Assembly: GCA_032358165.1 (NCBI GenBank)
Contig: JAALGY010000031.1
Location: 372,001 to 436,000, forward strand
From: Diplosphaera chodatii
Lineage: Eukaryota > Chlorophyta > Trebouxiophyceae > Prasiolales > Stichococcaceae
DNA length: 64,000 nucleotides
Direction of reading: 5' to 3'
Below, piece after piece: positions 41,360 through 52,778 of this stretch. The notes beneath the pieces are model-generated. The model did not search any database. It had not been told where the DNA came from and saw only the letters and a list, made by a program, of their open reading frames with translations. The translations under genes were made by a program, and so were the position numbers. Within the stretch, counting starts at the first letter, position 1; every line of letters starts with the position of its first letter.

Positions 41360-43616
41360 TCAGCTGCATGCTACAAGCGCGCCAAACCCGCCAGTTGCGC
41401 ACGCAAACTTGCTGGGCAGGTAGGTGGCGGTGTAGCTCCCGGCGGCGCCGGCCTTTGTCACATACGCAAAAGGGCAGTAGTCCGTGGCTGACGTCGCGCT
41501 GCCGGCTGCATAGTACATGTAGCTCCGCGAGGGCATGCCGCAGGCAGCCGCTGCCGCAACCACCGAGCTGCTGAGCACTGGGTTGAGCACGTTGGCGACC
41601 GTCCCGTCGTTGATCTTGGCAGGCGCCCTGCCAACTGCGGCGCAGATTGTCGCCGCCGACTGGTAGCTGAGCGCCGCCCTGGTGTACAGCGTGACGCCGT
41701 TCGAGGTGCAGTAGCCCGCGGCCGTCTGCTGGGCTGGCGTCAGCACCGGTGGCCCTGGCGGCGCTGCGGCTGGGGTTGCTGTTGGGGCTGCGGTGGGCGC
41801 TGCCGTCGCTGGTGGCGGCCGCGGTGGCGGCGGCGATGGTGGGGGCCGCGGAGGGGGGCTCGGCGGGGGCGATGGCGGCGGGCGGGGCGGCGGCGGCCGT
41901 GGTGGCGGCGGCGACGGCGGGGCCGGCGGAGGAGGGCTCGGCGGCGGTGAAGGCGGCGGGCTCAGCGGCGGAGAAGGCGGCGGAGAAGGCGGCGGGGGAG
42001 GAGGAGGGGAAGCGTCCGGCTGGGGCGGAGGCGACTGCAACGGCGCCGCCGTCACTGGCAGCGGCGGCGGCGGCGGCGGAGGGGATGGCGGCGGCAGTGG
42101 TGGCGGGGACGAGACGGCCCTGGGAGGGGGGCTGGATGGGGGGCTGGGCGGTTGGCTGGGCGGCGGCAGTGCCGGGGCCGGGAAGGGCGGCGGAGGCCCC
42201 ACAGTGTCTGCTGCAGCTGCCATCAGGCCCTGGTCCACCATCTGCTGCCGCGTGACGGTCGGCTGGCCGGCCATCACGCCTGCGGTCATGGAGTTGACTG
42301 CCAGCGCATGCATGCTGCAGGCGCTGTCCACTGCCAGGTCCAGGGTGGTGAAGTCGTGCAGCGCTGCTTCAGCAATGTTCAGCGTCCCGGCAATCGGCAC
42401 AGTGTACTTCTTCTTGAACTGCAGTTCACACACGTGACCGTCAGAACGCCCGTTGTGCAGATTGATTTGCGCATGACCTGTGGATCACCAACGCCCAAGG
42501 ACTTGCGCATAGTGATGTGGCTGCTGGTATCCTCACCAACAGCACGCGTCTGAGGTTGTTAGCACAGTTGGCAGCCTCCTTGGCTGTGCCCCCCAGCGAT
42601 GTCACGTATGAGGCGTAGGAGGTGCAAGACGTGAAATCACGATAGGCACTGACCTGCAAGTTCACAAAGACACCTCATTTGAAGCACTCACACCAGTACT
42701 CACTGAGCTGGACAATTTTCAGGGGTATAGCACGCTGTAGTGCACCAATCTACCACAGCAACAGGACGCGCCCTCACCGTGACGGGCAGTGCAGAGCAGC
42801 GGTAAAACCAGCTGCTGGAGGTGCCGGCGGTGACCTGCGTGGTGAAGGTGTCGACATGGCCGATGTTGTTCCCGGCGGTCGTCACCGCGAAGGCCAGCTG
42901 GCCGGTGGTCGTGCGCATGCGCAGCGCCGTGCCATAGCGGTCAAAGTTGGCGGCGGCGATCGTGGTGGTGGCGGCGGCGGTCGTGACCGTCACCAGCGTG
43001 CCCGCCAGGCGCGCCGTGCTGCCGATCGGGATGACGGTCGCGGCCTTCGTAACTGCCGTGGTCGTTCCAATGAGCGCCTGCAGCACCGCCGTCTTCTCAG
43101 CGGAAGCGGGAGCGGCCGTGGGCCTGGATGTGGGCTTTGGCGTCGGCTTTGGCTTTGCGCCGGCGAGCGCCTTCGCCGCGGGCGCGGCTGTGGGCTTGGG
43201 CGTGGGCCTGCGTGTTGGTGCTTTGCCCAGCAGCCCCCTCGATCGACGCGCCTGCACAGGCAGCGACTGCAGCCTGTGAGCTTCAGCAGAAAGTGCAGCC
43301 AGGATCGTCTGACGGATGCGCGGCACAATGGACTGCTCCGGAGGTTCAAAGCACGTGCGATTCCCACCTGGATGACTGGTTTCTCCAGCCGGTGTGCTGT
43401 GTTGTAGCTGCCTGAGGCCACATCCACCTGCAGTTGTCAGTCCCGGCGTCAGACAGACTTGCGCTGAAGTGTTGAGGTCAGGTGCACTGACTCATGATCC
43501 GCAGCACGGGCACGCAAAGGACAGAAACCAGCCGTTCTCACTGTTGTGGCTGTCGCTGAGGCTGCGCAAAGCGTCACCAAGACGCCTAGTGCTGCCAGGG
43601 CACCCACGAAGTGCAT
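41360..43616 (-). CDS. Secreted proline-rich matrix protein, paralogue B
   Basis: Four phase-0 exons: 43542..43616, 42778..43251, 42537..42653, 41360..42418, giving 574 residues. Exon 1 is a signal peptide (MHFVGALAALGVLVTLCAAS). Exon 2 starts with an Arg/Lys-Pro rod (PTPKPTAAP, KPKPTPKPT) and then a beta-rich domain (GQLAFAVTTAGNNIGHVDTF). Exon 3 is again 117 nt with AYRDFTSCTSYASYVTSLGG. Exon 4 has YTVPIAGTLNIAEAAL, a long extensin-like (S)PPPP rod, and a C-terminal domain from GYCTSNGVTLYT to FACATGGFGALVACS. Relative to paralogue A the Lys-Pro rod has moved from exon 4 to exon 2, and the exon 4 rod has expanded into Ser-Pro repeats. Function is unknown; an extracellular-matrix structural role is inferred from composition and signal peptide. 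Confidence 0.82.
41800..42170. repeat. Low-complexity GGC/GGA tract encoding the Pro rod
   Basis: On the plus strand this reads as imperfect GGC, GGA and GGG triplets with regular interruptions. On the coding (minus) strand it gives the Ser-Pro/Pro rod of paralogue B. Such a tract is prone to length change by slippage. It also creates long open frames in all other phases, which are shadows. Confidence 0.85.
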
Positions 43617-44948
43617 GGTGATGGAGGTGCAGAGGAGCTGTGCACGCCTCAGAGTTGCCAGGCCCTGCGAACCACAACGATGCACGTTCAAGAGACGGGT
43701 CCATGCTTGATTGAACAGAGTAGCATGCGTGACAGACGCCCCAGCTGTTGAGATTGACGCGTGACCCACTCTTCAGCCAGCTAACAGTAGCACCTGACGG
43801 TACTCTACGATCCAGTCCAAACTTGACCGCGACCACGGCGATAGCTTGTGATTGTGCGAAGTCTTGAAACGAAGCGTGTTTCACGTCTCATAATGCACGA
43901 CTTGCTGGATGGCACCGCGAATACCCCAGACCGCATGAAGTCAACATGCGCATCATCAGCGCAGTCGAGTGACCAGCGCTCGGTGTTACACGTGAGCTCC
44001 TATTTTGGGAGCTGCGGCAAGCTACAATGCACCACTGTCGCAAAGCCACCCGCTAGACCTCGAGGAGCACACTGGCTGGCCACTCCGTGCCGTGACGCAT
44101 GGCTGTGAGCCCCCGTGCGTGGGTGATTCGTCACACATGGCCCTGATCATGGGTTCCACTGCACCAGCGCAGGTGATCCCAACGCGAAACGTTTGAAGTG
44201 CACAGAATGACATAAAAATGCCCTGAGCGCACCTGAAGGCAGTTTAGACGCTGGTATGGCCCGCTGCACTCCTGATTTGTCGAGTTGCAGGCCACCGCGG
44301 GCAGCCAGACCACAATGCACGGCAGGCCGTCAACACAGACAGTTGGAAGCCCTTGCTGGTTGAGCGGGGTATGGCCGCATCAGGCTGGAAGTGCGAGCGC
44401 TGAGTACTGATGCAGTGCACTCTGTCGGCAGGTAGTTCAAGTCGCAGATCGAGGGGGCCTGGGTGGAGCCCCCGTTTTTGGTCGTAATCACGACCGCCAT
44501 ACTGCAGCCGCCCGCAGGCTTTGTGATCGGCAGCCAACCGGATACAGGCGTTGAGAAGTCATGCTGGTGCAGTCTACAGGTCTCGCTGTGTGAGCTGGGG
44601 CTTCAGGGGCGCACAGCACTCTGGCGGGGCTCACGTGCTTCATGCACTTGACGGACACCTGCCAGCTTGACCTGCGCAGCGTTGCACACTTCAGTAAAAC
44701 ATCGGGGCCGCAAGTTTGATAGGCTTATCAGCATTCTGGTCGGTCAGCAGTCGCCGTGGTGACCATCGCAGCTGACGATCAGTGATGTGCACTCAGGCCC
44801 TCTGCTGACGCCTGTGACGCACTGGTTGTAGTTTTCAGCAGCGTCGCTGGCACGCAGCTCCGCTGGTCGTCTGGTCAACTGCGACACACGCTTGCAGTAG
44901 CTTTCGCACGCGCATCGGCCGCTGCCCTTCGGCCCGGCGACAGCTGCC
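43617..44948. promoter_or_regulatory. Divergent intergenic region, matrix protein B / cysteine protease
   Basis: 1.3 kb between divergent genes for two secreted proteins. No coding sequence or repeat family is supported. Core promoter elements were not recognised. Confidence 0.45.
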
Positions 44949-47900
44949 ATGTTTGCAGCGGGATGCCTGCTGGCAGCACTGCTGGCCTGTCTGGCCACGG
45001 CGGCAGCGATGGAGACACACGGCCTACTGGTGAGTACGCATGCACAGACCACGTCTTGCAGGGGTTTCGGCGCAGCAGCGGAGGACCGGTGTGCCCATGA
45101 TGCAGCGTTCCAATTGATCGACACAGGGAGCACAGGGAGCAAGCTGCTGCTCTCTGCTGAGTTGAGACCTGGCAGCAAGCCTCCGTCAGACTCATTTGTG
45201 TAACGCATGAATACAATCAGGCCCCCGGCTCCCCTACACGCCTGAGCTTGAATGATCATGATGGCCCTTCGCAGCTGCTGCCGCCCTGCGCCACCTAATG
45301 TCAGGCCCCTGTCCGGCCTGCGTGCAGGAGCTGGAGGGCTTCGTGACCGACATACCAAAGGGGGGCATAGTCGCGGGCGCTGAGGCGGTGCCGGCGGGCA
45401 ATCAGCGCACGGCATCGCAGCAGTCTGTCCTGGGCTGGAAGTCAGGTGCGCTCATGGCGCGCAGCACGAGCTTTGAGCTTCAACATGTAATTCTCAGGCT
45501 CATATCAGATTTGATTTGATGGAGTCGTTGTGCACACACCAGACGTCGCAGGTGAGGTGCACATGAGTGCATTGTGTTGGCTGTTGCGGCTTCGGAAAAG
45601 TATGGTGGTTCTGCCACCGGTGCATGATGACTGCGTGTTTTTGACTGCAGCTCACTGGCGGGCCATCCGGGACAACACCACCGCGCAGCTGGGGGATGTA
45701 ACCAGCTCCTTCAGGCAGTTCAAGGCGCGTCAGACCACATAGCCCTATTCAGACTTCTGCGGACAGCGCCTGCGCCGCCTCAGCGTGTCGTATGCACAGT
45801 AGGTTAGCCGAAGATGCTGCGAGGGACGACATTGATACTAAGTGCTGATCACGACCATGCAGGCAGCCAGGCAGCGAAAGTACAGGGACACTCGAAAGGA
45901 GGCGGTGGCCCAAACCAACTTCCGTAAGAACCTGGAGTTCATCGTCGCTGAGAACGCCAAGGGGACCAACCCCTACGTGCTGGTGAGCGCTTTGTTACCG
46001 AACGCTGCAGTACGCTGCTAGACCCGCCCATGACTTGACATTGCATCATCAGCTGCCTGCCGTTATCATGCCGCAACGGCTACTGCACTGCGCACAGACA
46101 TGATGCACGGTGCTACAGGGCGTCACGAACTTCACGGACCTGAGCTACGAGGACTTTGCGAAGCAGTATCTCATGGCACCGGCGGCTGTGCCATCCGGAC
46201 TGCGTCGCAAGCAGCGCCGGCGTGGCAGGTGCGCACCCCGCACCCTTCACAACCGCAGTGCGTTGCTGCTGCGACACCCAGAGTGTTGCGGTGTGTGGCG
46301 TCACGTTATCAACCATCCTACGAGCTGCATGTCCAGTCAGACTTCTACCTTGGGCATCATAATGGACCCACAGCTCGGTGTGGATCGAGTCAAGGCTCTC
46401 GTGGCAAGCAGGAGCCTGATGGCAGAGATGGCGACAGACTATTGCTACATCCACTGGGGCGCAGCAAATCTGAACCCCCTCAACAAGTCCGTCACCTCCT
46501 CAGGTCAGCCTGTCTACGCCCACAGCTGATGGCATACTGCACGCCACTCACATTTGACATGGCAAGGCAATGTCACACAGTGGCATTATAGCATTGTTCT
46601 CACGAGACGTGTGCTCACTTGTTTCAGTCAAGAACCAGGGCGGGTGCGGCAGCTGCTGGGCCTTTGGCGCCGCGGCCTCGCTGGAGTCCTGGGTGGCTAT
46701 GCAGAACTACACCCTGGATGGGGGGAACATGATGGACGTCTCCGAGCAGGTGCCCTGTATGGAGATGCCACGCCGTGAAACGTGCCACACAGACAGTAGT
46801 GTCAGTACCTGAGGTGCTGCCTACCTCCTGTTGACATGTGTCGCGTCTCCATATCCTCTTACCCTGTCTGCCTGATGTGGCCACATGGTCATGTTGAGCT
46901 GTGAGTTGGTGCCACTGGCGGCGCTCTGAGGCGGATTCGTGGGTGCGCAGATGCTGGTGGACTGCTCGTACTCCAACAAGGACGGCTGCTATGGGGGCTG
47001 GCCCACCGCCGCCTGGGACTACGTCATCGCCAACAAGGGGCTTGCGCCCGAGGCTGTGAAGCCATACGCCAGGTGCGGCACATACGCAGTGGTGCAATTT
47101 TGGCGGCACGGTGTGCATTGCTACTCCTGTGACACAGCATGGTCGACCTCGTGTGTGAGTTCGCGCAGCACTGCTCAACTCCCCGTGCACCGTATTGTCT
47201 TGGTGTTGAGGCGAATGCAAGGCTGATGGGGTGTTGCATGCAACGTGTGCAGCGGTTCCACTGGCAAGTGGTCCGGCGGCTGTCCAGCCACCAAAACGCC
47301 AAAGGCGCTCGGCACCGGCATCATAAAGGGGTACAACTGGGTCATGCCGCAGAATGACGCGGGCGTCGTGGCGGCGCTCCAAAAGCAGCCCCTGTTCGTG
47401 AGCATCCCCTGCCACTCATGACGCACAGTGAATGTCACCGCCTTATGTTGCGCCCTGTTGCAGTGTGTGAATGACCCATTCAATCACACATACTGAAATT
47501 GCGAGGCGTCCAGCACCTGCACACCCCATGTCTGACTTCGGTGCAGACTGCCGTTGCGGCGGGACCTGAGTTCCAGAACTATGCAGGTGACCATTGTGTC
47601 TCCTCTGTTGCCAAACTAGTCAAGGACACAAACTACAGCTGAAGTTGCTGTTTGGGGTGCTCTGACACGGCTGATTCTACTGCAGGCGGCGCAATTGTTT
47701 GCAATGGCACCACGGTGACACATGCCGTGCAGACGATCGGCTGCGGCTACATCCTGCAGAACAACGCGTATGTGCCAGTCTTCATCATCAAAAACCAGTG
47801 GTCTCAGTACTGGGTGAGCCGGCATGACCTGTGACACTGCGCAACTGCTCTGCCGCTGCACTTCATTGGTGAATGCTTGTTCTTCCTTTGAAAGCAACAA

Positions 47901-48005
47901 ACCATGTGGTGTGCGCAGGGATATGGGGGGTATGCATATGTGCTCAGAACAAACGAACAGTACGGCAACTGCGCTATTGGCTTTGGCGCGTACACGTTGT
48001 CATAG
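44949..48005 (+). CDS. Papain-family (C1A) cysteine protease precursor
   Basis: Twelve exons: 44949..45029, 45328..45445, 45651..45724, 45863..45982, 46119..46228, 46412..46503, 46628..46749, 46951..47072, 47253..47397, 47547..47586, 47686..47813, 47919..48005; all phase, 412 residues. A signal peptide (MFAAGCLLAALLACLATAAA) is followed by a propeptide with the inhibitor helix (ARQRKYRDT to FRKNLEFIVAENA) and VTNFTDLSYEDF, the usual pro-region block before cleavage. The mature enzyme has VKNQGGCGSCWAFGAAASLE with oxyanion Gln and catalytic Cys, SEQMLVDCSYSNKDGCYGGW, QPLFTAVAAGPEFQNYAGG, THAVQTIGCG with catalytic His, and FIIKNQWSQYWGYGGYAYV with catalytic Asn. The normal N-S-W reads N-Q-W. 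Intron 3 starts with GC (45725). Likely vacuolar/lysosomal or secreted. Confidence 0.92.
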
Positions 48006-48768
48006 TGGAGACAAGAACACCAAGAGCAGGAAGGATACGGGCAGCCGCTGCACGGGCAGACATACCATGACTCTGATTGGCCCCAAGAACGGCAGACCGC
48101 AGACGGCAGACAGGTTCTGCGGCGAATGACTGTGCAATAGCAAAAGCAGGTGTGGCGAACATCATTCCTACGACTGTGCTGGGTATTGCGCCAGGTGCAG
48201 TGAACGTAGGTGTCGTGGTGGCGGCAGAGGTGGCGGGTACGAATGGACAAGAGAGCACTCTGGAGTACAATAGTTTACTACTTTCAGGTCCTTCGTTGAA
48301 CAATTTTTCAGCAGTATCCGTTCATCCCCATCTGCTGCATTTACATGATTCGATCTACAATTGGTTTGCAACACTGCGGCCAGCACTCGGAAACGAAAGG
48401 CAGTGGATGGACTGCCAAGTCAGATCCTGCAATCAATTTGGTCTTAGCAAGCAGATTACCTGAGCCGTCACATGATATTGCAGAAGTTTGTTGCACAACA
48501 CTCGCCCCTTGCGTATCTCCGTAAAGCACGCCTGCTCGCTTGATGCCGCCAACGAAAGCCCTTGCATGCCTCTGGGCATGCGAGGCTGCTCTACCAACAC
48601 CCGTGCTGCTCCCTAGGGTATGTACAGAGTGCATGAAGCGCACACCAGCACTCGTCAGCCGGTCAGGTTCGTGATGTCCGGCACAACCAGCAGCTGCTGC
48701 CGCTCATGGTGGTGCTGCCTGCTCCTCAAATCTCCTCTCTCCCCATGCCCTTGCATCCCAGACCGCCC
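48006..48768. other. Convergent intergenic region
   Basis: Between the 3' ends of the cysteine protease (+) and site-2 protease (-) genes. Nothing supported. Confidence 0.45.
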
Positions 48769-50037
48769 TCAGCCCGCCAGGTTGGTGATGTCGCGCACCA
48801 CCAGCAGCAGCCCGGCGCCCATGAGCAGCAGCAGGCCGGAGGCCATGATGGTCTGCTCCACCACCTGCGGCACCAGGGATCAGGGGTTGACACAGAATGA
48901 TGATCTTCGAAGCAGCGACATGCGCTGCCCGGCACGAAGCGCACCGCCTGCATGCCGCAGGGTCGGAAGGCTGGCGACACACCGTCGTCGCGGATTGACA
49001 AGCCTCGCACTCAACAGCGATGGGGCAGCGGCGTTGTCAGAGAACAGCCCACAACCCTGCTTGCGACAGACTGTCCTTGTGCCCACGCCACAGGTGGTGC
49101 ATGCCAGTTGTGTCAGCAACAGCAGTGTGGTGCAGGTGTGGAGGTGACAAGAGGCATGACGAAGTCCCTAGGGGGCGGGCCCCGCACCTGGTCCAGCTTC
49201 TTCCGGCGCACGGCCTCCAGGGCCAGCAGCGCCAGGTAGCCGCCGTCCAGCGCCGGCAGCGGCAGCGCGTTCACCACCTGCAGCCGCAGCAACACCACGC
49301 TGTGTGTGCTCCGTAATGCACCTGCTTGGGGCAATTGCCTGGCTGAACACATGACCACGGCAGCCGTGCTCGCGGTGCAGCGTCCACCCTTCAGCACAGG
49401 GTGCAGCTGCAGTCCGTATGCTCGTCAGATCCAGCCGAGGCCGATCAACGACATGATGCAGAGGGCAGGATACACCAGCGACCCGCCGGCAGTCGCCACC
49501 CCAAGCGTTGCACAGCTCAAGGGTGCGGTCAGCGGCACCGGACTTGAGATCCACTCACCGCAAGGTTGAGGTTGACGAGGGCGGCGAACTGGTACAGCCC
49601 CGAGGTGTCTGTCCGCGCCACCTCAGCGCCCACGTTCACAATCGCCACCGGGCCGCTGATCTTGTCCTGGACCGCCCCAAAGTTGAACACGATCTGCTGC
49701 AGTCCTGCAGGTCAGAAGACAGCACAAGTTGTCAAGACTTTGTCAATATGGGAAGTGAACACTCTGTGTGGGAGAAGCCGATGTGACAAGGCATGCCCAG
49801 AGTCGACATCGTCACATTTCTAACGCTCGCACCTGACGTGATCTGGTTGGTCAGCCGCCCAAACTCTCTGCCCGCCAGGCTGAGCGCCTCCAGGGGACCC
49901 TTGGCAAAGGCGCGCACCACCTGCAGCAGCAGCCCCACCAGCTCGCACAGGATCTGACGCACACTGGCATTGGATGCCAGCAAGCCAAGACCCGGACAAG
50001 GCCCTTGCTGCACCACTGAGCGGCACCCCCACACAGT

Positions 50038-50071
<34 letters not shown>

Positions 50072-52091
50072 TGGTGGCAGGCGCGACGGGCGTCGTGAGC
50101 GCTGCTGCACCCAAGCTTTGGTCGCGTGGACGGCAGCAGACCGGGCGCGGGTCACCTTGGCGTTGGCGCCCAGCTTGACGCCGATGACGCCGCCGTTGTC
50201 GCGGGGCGCCAGGTCCGGCGTCACCGGCAGCGGGAAGGGCTTGGCGTCCAGGCCGCGCTGGATGGTCAGCGTCACCTCCCGCCCCGGGTTGTCCGTGCGG
50301 CAACCCAGCAACGCCCTCGTCAGGTCCGTTTACTGACGTTTCTGAGCTGCCTGCTATGTGTCCAGTGCAGCAGGTCGCAACCAGGAAGCTGCCCGCCCCA
50401 ATGTTGGTGCCTGGGCAGCCAGTCTCTTGAGAAAAGGCAGCGCGCACACACGCAGACACGCTCGCACAGGACGCGCCACGCGGCAGCGGCGCACCTGATG
50501 ACGTCGACGACGCGGCGCACGGAGGCGGCGGACGGCGCGAGCGCCTCGCCATTGATGCCCAGGATGATGTCCCCGTCCTGCACGCCGGCCCGGTACGCCG
50601 CACCCGCCTTGACGACCTGCGGCGCCAGCACGCCCGGCAGGAAGTCCAGCGACGGCGTGCCGACTGTCGTGATCTGCGATTTACGAACGGACCGCACGTC
50701 TGCGAGTGTGACTGAGCCTGAAGTCACGGCTCAGCAAATAGCATGGCAGTCTGCACTGACTTGAGCAGCCCCACTGGAGGACTCGCCACTGCATCGTCAA
50801 TACACCTCGCTTCCACACACAGGTTCCCAGATGTAAGCGGGATACCCCCGACTATGCAGGCGCGGAAGGGTCTGGGTGCACACGAGAACCAGGGTGCGGG
50901 GTGGCAGGCAGCACCTGCGTCAGCAGCACGGAGTACGCCAGGACGATGTTGGCGATGATGCCGGCGGAGATGACGAGGGCGCGCTGGCCGACGGGCCGGT
51001 TGCGCAGCAGGTCCGGGTCGTCCTTGGCGTAGGGGCTGTCGGGGTCGTCGTCGGGGAAGCCCACGTACCCGCCCAGCGGGATCGCACGCAGCGAGTACTC
51101 CACCTCCTTGCCCTGTGGCACGCGCAGGCACAGCCGCTTCAGCTGCTGGGCACAGCCGCCAGGGGATGCTCAAAAGTCTGAGGAAGCTGGACACACTACA
51201 GTGCATGGACAACTGCGACCTTGCCGACGTTGACGGGTACATGTGAACACGAGCACCGCCTCAGGGTCAAGTAAGAGGGGGTTGACGCACCTTCCAGGAC
51301 AGCAGCGAGGGGCCGAAGCCGACGCTGAACTTGGACACGTGGATGCCCTGGGCGCGCGCGGCGACAAAGTGCCCCAGCTCGTGGAACGCCACGATGGCCG
51401 CCAGCACCCCGATCGCCTGCGCCGTCGAGCTCGGACCCGAGACGTCGAAGCCGGTGCCTGCAGTGGAGATGAGAATCAGGCGCTGCACAACATCACCTCC
51501 TCGGTGGAGACTGGAAGCTGCGCAGGTTCTGAGGGCTGGCGGCAGTACTCCGCAGGCCCATCGTGCTCATCGCGCTCAAAGAGCAGGCCAGCGTCACCTA
51601 GCACGCCGGCCAGGAGGCCAGCACCCAGCGGCGCCTGCAACCGGCGGATGAGGCCGGGCGCTGGGCGCGGCTGCGGGGCGGCTGCTGCCTCCAGCTGCGC
51701 CTCTGGCTGAGGGTCTGCCAGCTGCGGTGTGGCCTCCGAGTGCTGCACGCCTGGGATGCCGCAAAACAGCAACAGGTCAGCGGCTTTATGCAAGCTCATC
51801 CACAGCGGCATGCAGCACCGCACGACAGCATTTCCCAGCCAGGTCACGTCGCTGACCTTCAAGCAGCTGTGGACCCGATGACCCGGTGTGCTGTGGGCTG
51901 TCCTCCTTCGTCGGGGCACGGGACCGGCAGGAGAGCATCGGCCGCCTGCACTGCTGTCTGACCAGCATGCTGCGGCAGGGCAAGATGCATGCATGGTTGG
52001 CTGCTCGCAGGGCGGTGCCCCTGATATCGAGTGGCTTCATCGTCATACGCTGTCCCGCGTGCTGCTGCATGCTCTGCGTTCTGCTCAGCAT
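48769..52091 (-). CDS. Plastid site-2 protease (M50, ARASP/RseP-like) with PDZ domain
   Basis: Intramembrane zinc metalloprotease of 514 residues. Exons: 51857..52091, 51598..51750, 51291..51457, 50915..51112, 50495..50673, 50156..50315, 49833..49953, 49559..49704, 49188..49277, 48769..48864, all phased. An Arg/Ser/Gln-rich N terminus of about 100 residues fits a plastid transit peptide. The membrane core has IVAFHELGHFVAARAQGI (H-E-x-x-H zinc site), FSVGFGPSLLSWKGKEVEYS, IPLGGYVGF and RALVISAGIIANIVLAY. A PDZ domain follows (PQVVKAGAAYRAGVQDGDIIL), then SGPVAIVNVGAEVA, LPLPALDGGYLALLALEAV with the third zinc ligand Asp, and a last helix GLLLLMGAGLLLVV near the stop. This order matches Arabidopsis ARASP and bacterial RseP. 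The exon 2 donor (CTAG|GTGACG) is chosen because it alone restores phase. Confidence 0.92.
50041..50070. repeat. (CAG)10 trinucleotide repeat in an intron of the site-2 protease gene
   Basis: Ten uninterrupted CAG units on the plus strand (CTG on the transcribed strand of this gene). They lie in the intron between exons 50156..50315 and 49833..49953. A pure tract this long is expected to vary in length between strains. Confidence 0.95.
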
Positions 52092-52778
52092 CCTGCACAC
52101 GCTGTGCAGCTCACTGTGCTGCAGAGCTCGAACACGTCGACAAGAAGTGACACCACCGAGGAAGCAAGAGGGTCTGTCACAGGTCTAGGGTACAAAAATC
52201 AGATGGCAGCCGTCTGCATACGCAATCTGCTATGCTGCGCTGTCGAACGACCCTTCCCGGGTGAACAATGCAGCCACAGAGGAGGAAACAGGTAGCGTTG
52301 TTGACAGGCCAGCGGGGCTGCGCGAGGGTTCCGTGGTAACGAAGCCGAGTTATGTGCCAACCAGTTGCAAGCCGAGTGTACGCCTCTGCCGCAAATCATG
52401 CACGTTGCAACGTGCAAACTGGGGGAGGGCAGCCTGCAAATACTCAGCGACCCTGCACTGAGCGGTGTCAGCAGTGGATCAGTCTTCCCAATTTGTGCAA
52501 GTTTCACGCCGAGCTGGTTGCGCTAAACTACTCACTGTTCAAGTTGGCAGTCGAACCGGCGAACGCTATCGTGGGGGCTGCACAACTGACGTGTCCAACA
52601 TTGACATATCGCTCTCAGAATCACGTCCATTGCCTGCAAGTTGGTGTTCTGGTCGCATCACCGCAGGGAAACAGTGAGCACTCTCAAGCAGCGTGGAGGG
52701 CATCGTGCACAGGCAGGGCAACACCACAGACATGCTTCGCAGGCCTTGCAGCGCCTGCTGCCAGCATGCCGCCCCAGC
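52092..52778. promoter_or_regulatory. Divergent promoter region of two plastid-protein genes
   Basis: At most 690 bases separate the starts of the site-2 protease (-) and ORANGE (+) genes, so the region must hold both promoters. No particular element was recognised. The start of ORANGE is uncertain, because the frame is also open upstream of the chosen ATG. Confidence 0.5.

Noticed and set aside
41749..42437. Plus-strand Gly/Ala-rich open frames of 168 and 214 codons
   Set aside because: They are reverse-strand shadows of the proline-rod coding tract of paralogue B.
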